Shown one piece after another: positions 1 through 8,252 of a stretch of DNA of 64,000 bases. The notes beneath the pieces were generated by a model that ran no database searches, was not told where the DNA came from, and saw only the letters and a program-made list of their open reading frames with translations. A program made the translations under genes and the position numbers. The DNA comes from Streptomyces sp. 11x1 (GTDB lineage Bacteria > Actinomycetota > Actinomycetes > Streptomycetales > Streptomycetaceae), in assembly GCF_032598905.1 (NCBI RefSeq), contig NZ_CP122458.1:682001-746000 (forward strand), given 5' to 3'. Position 1 is the stretch's first letter; each line of letters starts with the position of its first letter.

Positions 1-390
1 CCCGGCGGCGGCGTGGTGTACCTCGTCGACGTCGACGCGACCGGTTTCCGGCTGCGGGGCGCGCCCGCCGCGTACGACGAGATGCACGAGCGCTACCGGG
101 AACTGCACCGGCGCCGGGGCAACGATCTCGCGGTCGGGACCCGGCTGGACGAACTCCTCGCCTCGGCGGGCCTCGACGTCATCGCCTACGAGGGCCACAT
201 CAATGTCATGACTCCCCCGCCCGGCATGCGCGGTCCCGCCTGGGCGGCACGTGACGCCCTGCTCTCCGAGGGTCTGGTCACTGCCGACGACATCGCCCGC
301 TGGGACGACGCGTTCGCCGACATCGGACAGGACCTGAGCGGCCTGCGGTTCTTCGGCAACACCTATGTCGCCGTCGGCCGCCGCACCTGA
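1..390 (+). CDS. SAM-dependent methyltransferase, C-terminal part (5' end outside window)
   Basis: The reading frame is open from base 1 and stops at 388-390, so only about 129 C-terminal residues are present. The visible part has a beta-strand (VVYLVDVDATGFRL), an acidic helical stretch and a closing strand LRFFGNTYVAVGRR. That ending is typical of class I SAM-dependent methyltransferases, where the last strands follow the Rossmann core. The SAM-binding glycine motif would lie upstream, so substrate and subfamily cannot be named. It converges on the cupin gene with only five bases between the stops. Family assignment is by overall look, not by a catalytic motif. Confidence 0.55.
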   Translation, partial: PGGGVVYLVDVDATGFRLRGAPAAYDEMHERYRELHRRRGNDLAVGTRLDELLASAGLDVIAYEGHINVMTPPPGMRGPAWAARDALLSEGLVTADDIARWDDAFADIGQDLSGLRFFGNTYVAVGRRT

Positions 391-395
391 GGGGG

Positions 396-830
396 TCACT
401 CGAAGGAGCAGCCCGGGTTCGGGGCGTCCTCGGAGAACGGGGAGCCGTGGGGCAGGACGTACAGGACGACCAGGACGAGCGGGGTGTCGCCCAGGTTGCG
501 GCCGATGTGGACGTAGCCGGGGCCGGCCGGTTCCTGGATGCGGTCCCCAGTGCGGTAGACGCCGTCGGTCTCGCAGGTGGAGTCGTAGTGGCTGAGGGTG
601 CCCTGCTTGACGACGCCATACAGCGGTCCGTCGTGGTAGTGCCAGCCGGTGGCCTGGCCGGGCGGGATCGTGACCTCCCGCAGGATGTAGTCGGTGCCGT
701 TCACGGTGGTCCGGCTGAGGACCCGGCCGCTGACTCCCGGTCCCGCCGGGGTGGCATGCGCGGTGCCGCCCCATACGAGGGCTGCGGCCGTCACAGCCCC
801 GGCGACGGCGGTACGGAACGTGCGGCGCAT
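396..830 (-). CDS. Secreted cupin-domain protein
   Basis: A 144-residue protein. Residues 1-26 form a signal peptide (MRRTFRTAVAGA, then a hydrophobic stretch ending GTAHA). A single cupin barrel follows, with the metal-binding motif GWHYHDG (His64 and His66) and a later His108 in PGYVHIGRN. Small secreted cupins of this kind often bind a metal, but no reaction can be assigned. The start at 830 was chosen because GGAGG lies 6-10 bases upstream and the signal peptide begins exactly there; the frame stays open further upstream without a ribosome site. Cys86 and Cys141 could form a disulfide outside the cell, which is inference. Confidence 0.75.
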   Translation of the reverse strand: MRRTFRTAVAGAVTAAALVWGGTAHATPAGPGVSGRVLSRTTVNGTDYILREVTIPPGQATGWHYHDGPLYGVVKQGTLSHYDSTCETDGVYRTGDRIQEPAGPGYVHIGRNLGDTPLVLVVLYVLPHGSPFSEDAPNPGCSFE

Positions 831-1105
831 GCGGGCCTCCTGCAAAGCGAGTGAGCACGGTGAGGGCAATGAAGACGGTGAAGACAGTGAGGACATGGTC
901 GTCGCCGTGAACATAGGCCGTTTCAGGGGCTGTTGGGCCTGCCTCCGGTGAATCCGCACACGTCCTGGCGAAAGTCGGCGCGTTCTCGTCGACGGGCGTC
1001 GGCCATGCGGGGTCGCCGGGTCGACTGACGCCGAGCGGTGAGCAACTCGCCGTCCGGCCGGGCGGACTCGGCCGAGCGGACACGGCCGGGCGGCGAGTGT
1101 GCGCG

Positions 1106-1669
1106 TCAGTCCACGATCACGTCGGGGAGCGCCTGCGGGGTCCGTCCGACGAGCAGGCCGCCGAAGTCGCCCTCGACCTCGGCCTTCTCCGCCGCGTTCG
1201 GATACGGGTTCTTGCACGCGGTGCCGGCGGTGGAGCCGGACATCAGGCTGGAGCACGGTCCCGGCTTGCGGTCGGGCAGGCCCAGGATGTGGCCGAGTTC
1301 GTGGGCGGAGATTCGGATCGTGTCGTAGCCCTGGTCGACGGCCTGGCGTCCGATGTAGACGGTGCCGTTGCCCAGGGTCGTGGGCAGGGCGCGCGGCCAG
1401 CCGTTGTCCGCGAGGACCCGGATGTTGGCGCGTTGGCCTGCCGCGGCCGGCCTCAGCTCGACGGCGTCGACGCTCTCGTTCCAGATCGCGGCGCCCCGGT
1501 CGACGGCGCTCCTGAACTCCGCGGAGCCACTCGCGTCGTAGGTGAGGACCCGGGCGGCCGAGGGGGCGGGGGCCGCGTCGGGGGCGGCGGCGACCGCTGG
1601 GCCGCCGACGAGGGACAGGGACACCAACAGGGCTGCTGTCAGGCCGCCGGTCAGCGTACGGACGTGCAT
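1106..1669 (-). CDS. snpA: Snapalysin, small neutral metalloprotease (peptidase family M7)
   Basis: A 187-residue secreted zinc protease. Residues 1-28 are a signal peptide (hydrophobic TAALLVSLSLVGG, cleavage near AVAAA). The mature region carries the M7 motif HELGHILGLPD, giving zinc ligands His123, His127 and Asp133 and catalytic Glu124. The LMSG turn and the cysteines at 139 and 152 fit snapalysin, a milk-hydrolysing enzyme known only from Streptomyces and near relatives. AAGGAGG lies just upstream of the ATG. In several Streptomyces snpA is driven by a divergent LysR gene, snpR; none is next to this copy, so control is unknown. Confidence 0.92.
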   Translation of the reverse strand: MHVRTLTGGLTAALLVSLSLVGGPAVAAAPDAAPAPSAARVLTYDASGSAEFRSAVDRGAAIWNESVDAVELRPAAAGQRANIRVLADNGWPRALPTTLGNGTVYIGRQAVDQGYDTIRISAHELGHILGLPDRKPGPCSSLMSGSTAGTACKNPYPNAAEKAEVEGDFGGLLVGRTPQALPDVIVD

Positions 1670-1894
1670 GATCGACCTCCTTGTGGGGGAAGGTTAGTCG
1701 TGCTCATGACACTATCGGAGCTGCCCGCCCGGGGTGGCGATGAATCCGTCAATCCGCCCGCCCACGCGTGGAGTTGTCGCGCGGCATGACAGCCGGACGG
1801 GAGAGGGCGGGCGGTGCACCGGGGTCACCCGGTCCGTGAGAGCCTTGCTCCGATCATGGATGGATCGATCGGTGTCGAGGCCGGAGGACGGGAC

Positions 1895-2539
1895 ATGGCC
1901 ATCAACCGGCCGGGGCTGGGCGAGGATCTGCCGTCAGCGGAGGTGCTGTGGGCGCGGTGGGCCCTGATCGCCGTGCTGGAGGCGACCACCGCGGACGAGG
2001 AAGCGGGGATCCACCGCTCGGGGACCTGGGTGGACGACGAGGGACTCCATCTGGACGACGGCGGCTGCACGTGGTGGGGCCTCGAGCCGCGCGGTGAGGG
2101 CCGGTACGTGCTCTACGGCGAGGACGAGTCGAGCGGGGTCAAGTGGCACGAGCCGCCGGTCGACATGTTCGTCGGCGCACCGGGCTGGCTCCCCCGCGAG
2201 CACCTGCGGGATCTGCTGTCGGGTAATCAACTGGGCTGTGTCTACTGGTTCGAGAACGGCGGCTGGGCCCGCGCCCCCTATCCGGCGAGTCTCGGCGACG
2301 ACGGGCTCGACTGCGGCATGAGCCGCTTCGTCGACCGGAAGGACGTGCTCAGGACGATCGCCGACGAGGACCACGGCACCATGCCCACGCAGGACGCCGA
2401 GACACTGTTGGAGCACGCCGAGAACTACCGGCTGACGCCGGACCTGCTGATGTCGCTCGTCGACGAACCCGACTGGCGCGAGCTGGACCGGCCCGCGATG
2501 ACCAGAGCCCTGCGTCTGGCGGGACTGGACCGGACGTAG
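1895..2539 (+). CDS. Hypothetical acidic protein
   Basis: A 214-residue protein that I do not recognise. It is rich in Asp, Glu and Trp, with repeated aromatic-acidic patches (GTWVDDEGLHLDDGG, GCVYWFENGGW), no signal peptide and no membrane segment. This suggests a soluble cytoplasmic beta-rich protein. The ATG at 1895 is preferred over in-frame upstream starts because GGAGGA sits seven bases before it. The stop is two bases before the next start, so the two genes are probably co-transcribed and translationally linked. No enzyme motif is visible. Confidence 0.7.
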   Translation: MAINRPGLGEDLPSAEVLWARWALIAVLEATTADEEAGIHRSGTWVDDEGLHLDDGGCTWWGLEPRGEGRYVLYGEDESSGVKWHEPPVDMFVGAPGWLPREHLRDLLSGNQLGCVYWFENGGWARAPYPASLGDDGLDCGMSRFVDRKDVLRTIADEDHGTMPTQDAETLLEHAENYRLTPDLLMSLVDEPDWRELDRPAMTRALRLAGLDRT

Positions 2540-2541
2540 AC

Positions 2542-3636
2542 ATGTCCCGTGAAGCCCGGTTGGCCACGCACGCCGCCGTCGCCGCGTCGCTGGCGCGGTG
2601 CGGCGACCGCGAACTGCGGGAGCTGGTCGACGCCGCCACCCCGCTGGGCTCCGGCATCGGCGGAACGTCGGTACTGCTGGATGTCGACGCGACACCGGTC
2701 TTCGTCAAGCAGGTGCGCCTGACCGATCTGGAACGGCGCCCGGAGCACGCCCGGTCCACGGCGAACCTCTTCGGGCTGCCGGTCCACTGCCAGTACGGTG
2801 TCGGCAGCGTCGGCGGACCGGGGTTCGGGGCCTGGCGCGAGCTGGCCGTACACGCCATGACGACGAACTGGGTGATCGCGGGAGATCACGAGGGCTTCCC
2901 CCTGATGCATCACTGGCGCGTCCTCCCCGACGCCGGTCGCCCGCTCCCCGAGGAACTGGCGGACGTGGAACGGGCCGTGGCCTACTGGGGAGGCGGTCCG
3001 GGCATACGCCGCCGGATCGACGAACTGCGGCACTCCTCGGCGAGCCTCACGTTGTTCCTGGAGTACATCCCGCACAACCTGCACGACTGGCTGGGCGTTC
3101 GGATCGGGGCCGGCGACGGGGCGGCCGAGCGGGCCTGCGCCATGGTGGAGGGGGAGCTGGAAGCGGGCGTGTCGTTCATGAACGACCACGGGCTCCTGCA
3201 CTTCGACGCGCACTTCCAGAACATCCTCACCGACGGCCGACGGCTCTACTTCGCCGACTACGGTCTCTCCCTCGCGTCGAGCTTCGAACTCACCCGGGCC
3301 GAGGCGGACTTCTACGACGCGCACCGCACCTACGACCGCCACTACACCGTCACCCATCTGGTGAACTGGCTGGTCGTCGCCCTGTACGGGTGCGCCCCGG
3401 AGGAGCGTCAGGAGTTCGTGCGCGCCTGCGCCCGGGGCGAGTTCCCGGCGGGCATGCCTCCGGCGATCGCGGCGGTCCTCCGTCGTCACGCGCCGGTCGC
3501 CGTGGTGATGGGCGACTTCCACCACCGCTTCCGCCACCAGAGCAGGACCACCCCGTATCCGCTGGAGGAACTGAGCCGAACCCCGCACGGCGACGCGCGG
3601 GGCCCGAGGTCGGGTGGGCGGGTCAGGGGCAGCTGA
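2542..3636 (+). CDS. Protein kinase-like / phosphotransferase-fold protein
   Basis: A 364-residue protein with traces of a kinase fold. PVFVKQVRL has a lysine (Lys56) on what would be the N-lobe strand. Around residues 218-245 there is LLHFDAHFQNIL followed by YFADYGLS, which match the HxD...N catalytic loop and the D-[YF]-G metal-binding loop of the kinase and aminoglycoside-phosphotransferase superfamily. The hinge-like FLEYIPHNL lies in the right place between them. The substrate (protein, antibiotic or small molecule) cannot be told. It follows the acidic protein by two bases and probably forms a two-gene operon with it; that partner may be its substrate or regulator, which is speculation. 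Confidence 0.65.
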   Translation: MSREARLATHAAVAASLARCGDRELRELVDAATPLGSGIGGTSVLLDVDATPVFVKQVRLTDLERRPEHARSTANLFGLPVHCQYGVGSVGGPGFGAWRELAVHAMTTNWVIAGDHEGFPLMHHWRVLPDAGRPLPEELADVERAVAYWGGGPGIRRRIDELRHSSASLTLFLEYIPHNLHDWLGVRIGAGDGAAERACAMVEGELEAGVSFMNDHGLLHFDAHFQNILTDGRRLYFADYGLSLASSFELTRAEADFYDAHRTYDRHYTVTHLVNWLVVALYGCAPEERQEFVRACARGEFPAGMPPAIAAVLRRHAPVAVVMGDFHHRFRHQSRTTPYPLEELSRTPHGDARGPRSGGRVRGS

Positions 3637-3682
3637 GGCGGGTGTCGCCCGCGTCCGTGGTGCGGGAGTGTAAATCTAACGG

Positions 3683-3710
3683 CCCTGTCTCACATTCGGT
3701 GGTGACGGAG
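3683..3710 (+). repeat. IS left terminal inverted repeat
   Basis: 28 bp, identical to the reverse complement of 5274-5301. It lies 25 bases upstream of the transposase start. Confidence 0.9.
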
Positions 3711-3735
3711 AGTCGTAAGGGTCGTTGACATTCGC

Positions 3736-5266
3736 GTGAAGGATGTCAACGAGCTTGTGCAGACGGTGTTCTCGGGTCTTTCCCCGCTGGTCGTCGAGGA
3801 TGTGGTCGATGAAGGTGAGCGGATCGTGGTGCGGGCACGGACTCCGCGGGACACTGCGGTCTGCCCGGTGTGCGAGGCCCCGTCGGAACGCGTGCACGGC
3901 TATCACTGGCGGACAGTCGCGGACGTGCCGGTCGATGAGCGACGGGTGGTGGTCCGTGTGCGGGTGCGGCGTCTGGTGTGTCCCACGCGCGGCTGCCGCC
4001 ACACCTTCCGCGAACAGATGCCCGGCGTCCTGGACCGGTACCAGCGACGCACCGCTCGTCCGACCAGGCAGGTGAAGGCCGTGGTCAAGGAGTTAGCGGG
4101 CCGGGGCACGTCTGCTGGCGATATTGGCGGTGAGCCTGTCGCGTCACACGGCCCTGCGCACCCTGCTGCGGATCTCGCTGCCCACCGGGCGGGTGCCCCG
4201 TGTGATCGGCGTCGACGACTTCGCCCTGCGCCGGCGGCACCGCTACGCCACCGTGACCACCGATGCCGAGACTCATGAACGGATCGACGTGCTGCCCGGC
4301 CGCACGGCCGACACCCTGGAGGCGTGGCTGCGCGAGCATCCGGGCATTGAGATCGTGTGCCGTGACGGCTCAGCGACCTATGCTGAGGCGATCCGGCGCG
4401 CCCTGCCTGACGCGGTGCAGGTCGCGGACCGGTGGCATGTGTGGCACAACCTGTGCGAAGCCGCTCTGAGCGAGGTCAAGGCGCACAGCACCTGTTGGGC
4501 CACCGTGCTGGACGCGCCCATCCACGACGGGCCCCGCGCCCAGACGACCCTGGAACGCTGGCACCAGGTCCACGGGCTGCTCGACCAGGGCATCGGCTTG
4601 CTCGAGTGCGCCCGCCGTCTCCAGCTCGCCCTGAACACCGTCAAACGCTACGCGCGAGCCGACCGGCCCGAGCGCATGCTCCGCGTCCCCAAGTACCGCG
4701 CCAGCCTCGTCGACCCCTACCGCGAGCACCTGCGCAAACGCCGAGCCGATGACCCCGGCGTCCCCGTCAACCACCTCTTCGAAGAGATCAAAGCCCTCGG
4801 CTTCACGGGCTGCCTGAACATCCTGCACAAGTACATCAACCAGGGCCGCGCGGACGCCGACCGCAGCCATATCTCCCCGCGCAGGTTCGCCCGGATGCCG
4901 CTGACCAGGCCCGACAACCTCAAGGCCGAGCAACACGAGCTCCTGGCCAAGCTCACCACCGCCTGCCGCGAGATGACCCAACTGGCCGCCGGTATCAGGG
5001 ACTTCGCCCCGCTCCATACGCCACACGCCGACAACGCCGACTCGCTCACGCGCTGGATCGCCCAAGTCCGAGCAGCCGACCTGCCCCATCTACATGCCTT
5101 CACCCGCGGCCTGGACCGGGACGTCGACGCCGTGATCGCCGGACTCACGCTTCCATACAGCAACGGCCCCACCGAGGGCGTCAACACCAAGACCAAGCGG
5201 ATCGCACGCCAGATGCACGGACGAGCAGGCTTCACCCTGCTTCGCCACCGCATCCTCCTCGGATAG
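3736..5266 (+). pseudogene. ISL3-family transposase, broken by one frameshift
   Basis: The N-terminal frame (3736 to about 4105) has the ISL3 zinc-finger and HTH region: CPVCEAPSERVHGYHWR, then CPTRGCRHTF. The catalytic part continues in the next frame from about 4100 to 5266: VIGVDDFALRRRHRYATV (first Asp), CRDGSATYAEAIRRALPDA (second Asp) and SNGPTEGVNTKTKRIARQ (final Glu). The joint reads GCGGGCCGGGGCACG. Relatives usually read Arg-Ala-Gly-Ala-Arg here, so loss of one five-base GGGCC unit would explain the shift. That is inference; a two-base loss or one-base gain fits as well. A rare TTA leucine codon occurs at 4093-4095. The element is probably unable to move unless ribosomes slip. Confidence 0.8.
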
Positions 5267-5273
5267 CGGCACG

Positions 5274-5301
5274 CTCCGTCACCACCGAATGTGAGACAGG
5301 G
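5274..5301 (-). repeat. IS right terminal inverted repeat
   Basis: 28 bp, the perfect inverse of 3683-3710. It starts seven bases after the transposase stop. Confidence 0.9.
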
Positions 5302-5439
5302 TCGGTGAGCGCACCGGTCAGGCCGACTGTGGACCTGACGGTGAAGATGCGGCCGCGACCGCACACCGTGTGCGGCCGGCGACGCGGCCCACCGTGTGCG
5401 GCCGGCGACGCGGGCCGCCGGCCGCGCGTCGGCGCGGAA

Positions 5440-5757
5440 GACACCGGGTGCGGGGGCATCACCATCCCGGCGGGCGAACGTGTGGCCGTCATGTACGCCT
5501 CCCCCAACCGTGACGAACGCCAGTGGGTCGATCCCGAGCGATTCGTCGTCACCCGGAAGCCTGCCGATCACCTGCTTCGGTGTGGCATCCACTCTTGCGT
5601 CGGCCAGAACCTGGCCAGCTGGGGCGCACGCCCTTCTCACGGCGCTCCCGGCCAAGGTGCGCCGGTTCGAGATCGGCGAGCCCGAGTTCCTCGTGAACAG
5701 CCCCCTGCATGGACTGAGCAGGCTTCCCTGCCGGATCGTCACCCGAGCCTGCCCCTT
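5440..5757 (+). pseudogene. Cytochrome P450 C-terminal fragment, frameshifted
   Basis: One frame encodes TIPAGERVAVMYASPNRDER, then DPERF, then GIHSCVGQNLA. These are the pre-heme beta region and the heme-binding cysteine loop of a bacterial P450. The loop itself is damaged: the usual FGxG is replaced by LLRC. After about 5620 the homology moves to another frame (HALLTALPAKVRRFEIGEPE, then the end RLPCRIVT). The rest of the gene, including the I-helix and ExxR, is missing, and no matching N-terminal half exists left of the IS. This is a remnant, perhaps cut off by the IS or a linked deletion. Confidence 0.75.
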
Positions 5758-5852
5758 GGGCCCTCCCTGTGTGAGTTGGGTGTCCCAGGGGGCCCGCCGA
5801 TGCCGATCACCCGGTCTCGACCTGCGAGAACTCAAGTTGTTCGAGTGACTCC

Positions 5853-5876
5853 ATCGATTAATTAAGTCGGTATGGT
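5853..5876 (+). promoter_or_regulatory. AT-rich promoter/operator of the TetR gene
   Basis: An unusually AT-rich patch, with TTAATTAA inside CGATTAATTAAGTCG, lies 7-30 bases before the TetR start. The 15-mer is almost palindromic, which is what an autoregulatory TetR operator would look like. It does not resemble the operators at 11533 or 13151. Confidence 0.45.
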
Positions 5877-5882
5877 AGGTGC

Positions 5883-6533
5883 ATGGCTCATGTCTCAGCG
5901 GCCGAGCGCCGTCCTCAGTTGATCAAAGCGGCCATCGAACTCATGGCGAGGGAGGGAGTCGCTGCCGGCAGTACCCGTGCGATCGCCGCCGAGCTCGGTG
6001 TCGCACAGGCCACGGTGCACTACACGTTCGGCACGAAGGAGGATCTCTACCGGGCCGTCATCCAGCACCTGACCCAGGAGATGGTGAGCCAGGTGCGGCA
6101 GGCCGCACCTGACGACGCCGGCTTCGAGGAAACCATGGGGGTGCTCGCCTCCGCCCTGTGGCGCACGGTACGTCACCAGTCGAGCAGCTATCAGCTGCTC
6201 ACCGAACTGACCATGTTCGCGCTCCGGTCGCCCCATCTCCGCGAGGCACTCGAAACGCACAATCTCGGCGTCCTCAGCGTGACGTCGGAGCTGGTGACGG
6301 ACGCGGCCGAGCGTGCGGGCCGGCAGCTCGCACAGCCGGCGAGTACGGTCGCGCGGTTCTTCCTCGCCGGATTCGACGGACTCGTGCTGCAGCACCTGAC
6401 ACACCCCGACGACGAGGCGGAACTCTCCTGCCTGCAGGCCTTGATCTCCTCGACGCTGGCCCTCGCCGCCGGTCGTCTGGAGCTGGTCGCCGTACCTCAT
6501 GACCTGATCGAAGGAGATCTGTCGCGCACTTGA
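5883..6533 (+). CDS. TetR-family transcriptional regulator
   Basis: A 216-residue protein. The N-terminal HTH spans about residues 12-55, with the TetR pattern STRAIAAELGVAQATVHYTFGTKEDLYRAVI; helix 3 is at about 40-50. The rest is the all-helical ligand and dimer domain, whose ligand cannot be predicted. ATG at 5883 is the natural start; GGTAGG is a modest ribosome site just before it. It converges on the MFS exporter gene, an arrangement often seen when a TetR repressor controls an efflux pump. It may also act on the P450 genes further right, but its own promoter lacks their operator. Confidence 0.88.
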   Translation: MAHVSAAERRPQLIKAAIELMAREGVAAGSTRAIAAELGVAQATVHYTFGTKEDLYRAVIQHLTQEMVSQVRQAAPDDAGFEETMGVLASALWRTVRHQSSSYQLLTELTMFALRSPHLREALETHNLGVLSVTSELVTDAAERAGRQLAQPASTVARFFLAGFDGLVLQHLTHPDDEAELSCLQALISSTLALAAGRLELVAVPHDLIEGDLSRT

Positions 6534-6901
6534 CCCGGCCCGGCAGAGTCGCTGGGCCGCGCTCGGGGTGCCATGACGGGTGCTGGGGCTGTGCTCGGCG
6601 GCCGCCCTGCCCGGCGCGGGCCGCGCAGGTGTGGCGGGGCCTGCGGTGAGGCCCGTGGACGATCGGAGCTCTGCGGCGCGGTGTGCGAAGCGCGGCGGCG
6701 GAACCTGGCGACGCTCGTGCGGAGGCGGGACGATGTCCGTCACCAGAACGGCGTCCGCCGTACGGCCGGGAACGCCCGAGCGGTTCGGCAGGGGCAGTCG
6801 GGACGCCGTGCGTTCGCACCGCGGTCCCACACTGCGCCCGCCGAGCCGCTGCCGGGGGTCGCACGAGGGGTGAGTCACTGGAGGGGGTCATCGAGCACAC
6901 A
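6534..6901. other. Intergenic region, no gene seen
   Basis: 368 bases between the convergent TetR and MFS genes. Frames here are open only because of the high GC content. No protein motif, strong hairpin or ribosome site was found. Confidence 0.5.
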
Positions 6902-8095
6902 TCACCGGACCGGCGCCACGTCGTGCTTCCGTACGGTCGGCACGCTCTCGCTCGCCGAGACCGTCATCCTCAGAATGGGCAGTGACGCCACGAAGGTGCC
7001 CACTCCCAGCAGGATGCCGAGCGCCGTGACTCCCGCGGTGTCCAGGAGTGTTCCCACGAGGAGTGGCCCGAAGCCGACTCCCATCGCACTGGCCCCGCTG
7101 AGCGAGGCCACCAGCCGTCCGGTGGAATCGAGGGCCGCCGCGGCACCGAGTGTCTGTACGAGCACGGCGAGCTGAGCAGCCTGCCAGACGACGGCCATGG
7201 CGGTGAACAGCAGGGGCGAGTGGGTGAGGACCAGGAGCGCCATGCACACGGCCTGGACGACGACGAATCCGGCCAACGACCGCATGCGCCCGAGCCGCCC
7301 GGCGACGTAGGGACCCGCGACGGCACCGGCCAGCGCCACCACACTGGAGACCGCGAGGACGATCGAGAGGTTCGAGGGCGACATGCCGGTGTTCTCGTGT
7401 CCGAGAACGGCGGCGTAGGACCATGCCCCCTGGGTCACCGCCCACAACAGCGCCACCCCGGTGAGCAGAACCGCGGACGGCCTGGAGGCCGTCTTGGCCT
7501 TCTCCCCTTGGACCACTCCTGCTCGCGAGGTCGGTGAGGCGTCGGGCAGTCGTCCCACCGACGGCCAGCCCATGAGGCAGGCCGCCACCATCACCAGGAA
7601 GCCGAACCCCTCGCTCAGGCTGTGGTTCGCGGCGGGCACGGCCATGAGCAGCAGGGCCGAGGCGCAGACCGTTCCGACGACGGTGACGGTGGATGCCTTG
7701 TCGGGGTCGTCGGTCGAGGCGAGGGCGGCCGTCGCCATGGCGTAGACCAGGCCCAGTCCGACTCCGATGACCAGATTGGACAGGACGAGGGTCACCGAGC
7801 CGGAGGAGAAGGCGGCTCCCAGGAAGCCGGCCACCGCCACCACGAGACCGAGGCGGGCCGACCTCACCCGGCCCGGCCGGGTGGCCCGCCCCGACATGGT
7901 CAAGGTCATCACCGCGGTCGCCAGCAACTGTGAGGCGGCGACGAGGCCGGACTCGAAGTCGGACATCCTGAATCGTGCTGCCATGTCCTCCACGAAGACG
8001 GGCATCACATTCGAGCCGGCATTGCCCAGCGTCACCCCTGCCACCAGGGCTACCAGCAGACCGAACGTCAGGGACGAACCTTCGCGCTTCGTCAT
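6902..8095 (-). CDS. MFS transporter
   Basis: A 397-residue membrane protein with about 12 hydrophobic segments, starting with LTFGLLVALVAGVTLGNAGSN (TM1) and MSDFESGLVAASQLLATAV (TM2). An MFS loop 2-3 signature appears in degenerate form (SGRATRPGRVRSARLGL). The two six-helix halves are joined by a polar linker around residues 185-205. There is no signal peptide. Small-molecule efflux is the likely role, but the substrate is unknown. It lies between a TetR regulator and a CYP102 gene, so it may export the same toxic lipid or xenobiotic that the P450 oxidises, which is inference. Confidence 0.82.
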   Translation of the reverse strand: MTKREGSSLTFGLLVALVAGVTLGNAGSNVMPVFVEDMAARFRMSDFESGLVAASQLLATAVMTLTMSGRATRPGRVRSARLGLVVAVAGFLGAAFSSGSVTLVLSNLVIGVGLGLVYAMATAALASTDDPDKASTVTVVGTVCASALLLMAVPAANHSLSEGFGFLVMVAACLMGWPSVGRLPDASPTSRAGVVQGEKAKTASRPSAVLLTGVALLWAVTQGAWSYAAVLGHENTGMSPSNLSIVLAVSSVVALAGAVAGPYVAGRLGRMRSLAGFVVVQAVCMALLVLTHSPLLFTAMAVVWQAAQLAVLVQTLGAAAALDSTGRLVASLSGASAMGVGFGPLLVGTLLDTAGVTALGILLGVGTFVASLPILRMTVSASESVPTVRKHDVAPVR

Positions 8096-8198
8096 CTGCC
8101 ACTCCGATCCGGGTTCTTTCGCGGAGGCTGGACTCGTTCTCCGAAACGCACAGGCTCAACAGTCATGGGGACCTCTCAGACACAGGGAGGAAAGGGAT

Positions 8199-8234
8199 CC
8201 GTGTGGGTCATGGACGGGACCATGACCCACACGG
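8199..8234 (-). terminator. Hairpin downstream of the CYP102 gene
   Basis: A perfect 15-bp stem (CCGTGTGGGTCATGG paired with CCATGACCCACACGG) and a six-base loop, 18 bases after the CYP102 stop. There is no U-run, as is normal in Streptomyces. Confidence 0.8.
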
Positions 8235-8252
8235 CAGGAGACGGAGAGGGCG

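Larger units (their letters stand above)
3681..5303 (+). mobile_element. ISL3-family insertion sequence
   Basis: About 1.62 kb bounded by perfect 28-bp inverted repeats (3683-3710 and 5274-5301, starting CCCTGTCTCACATTCGG) and carrying an ISL3-type transposase on the plus strand. The outermost bases are GG on the left and GA when the right end is read inward. ISL3 elements normally make 8-bp target duplications. The flanks here (AATCTAAC on the left, GGTGAGCG on the right) do not match, so the element has been involved in a rearrangement or one flank was lost. The right flank leads into a P450 stump. Confidence 0.85.

Noticed and set aside
3736-5266. Programmed frameshifting in the ISL3 transposase
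   Set aside because: ISL3 transposases are usually one frame, and no slippery heptamer is visible at the joint. A simple indel is the easier explanation, so it is listed as a pseudogene.
3673-5311. Target-site duplication around the IS
   Set aside because: The 8 bases on the left (AATCTAAC) and right (GGTGAGCG) do not match, nor do nearby registers.
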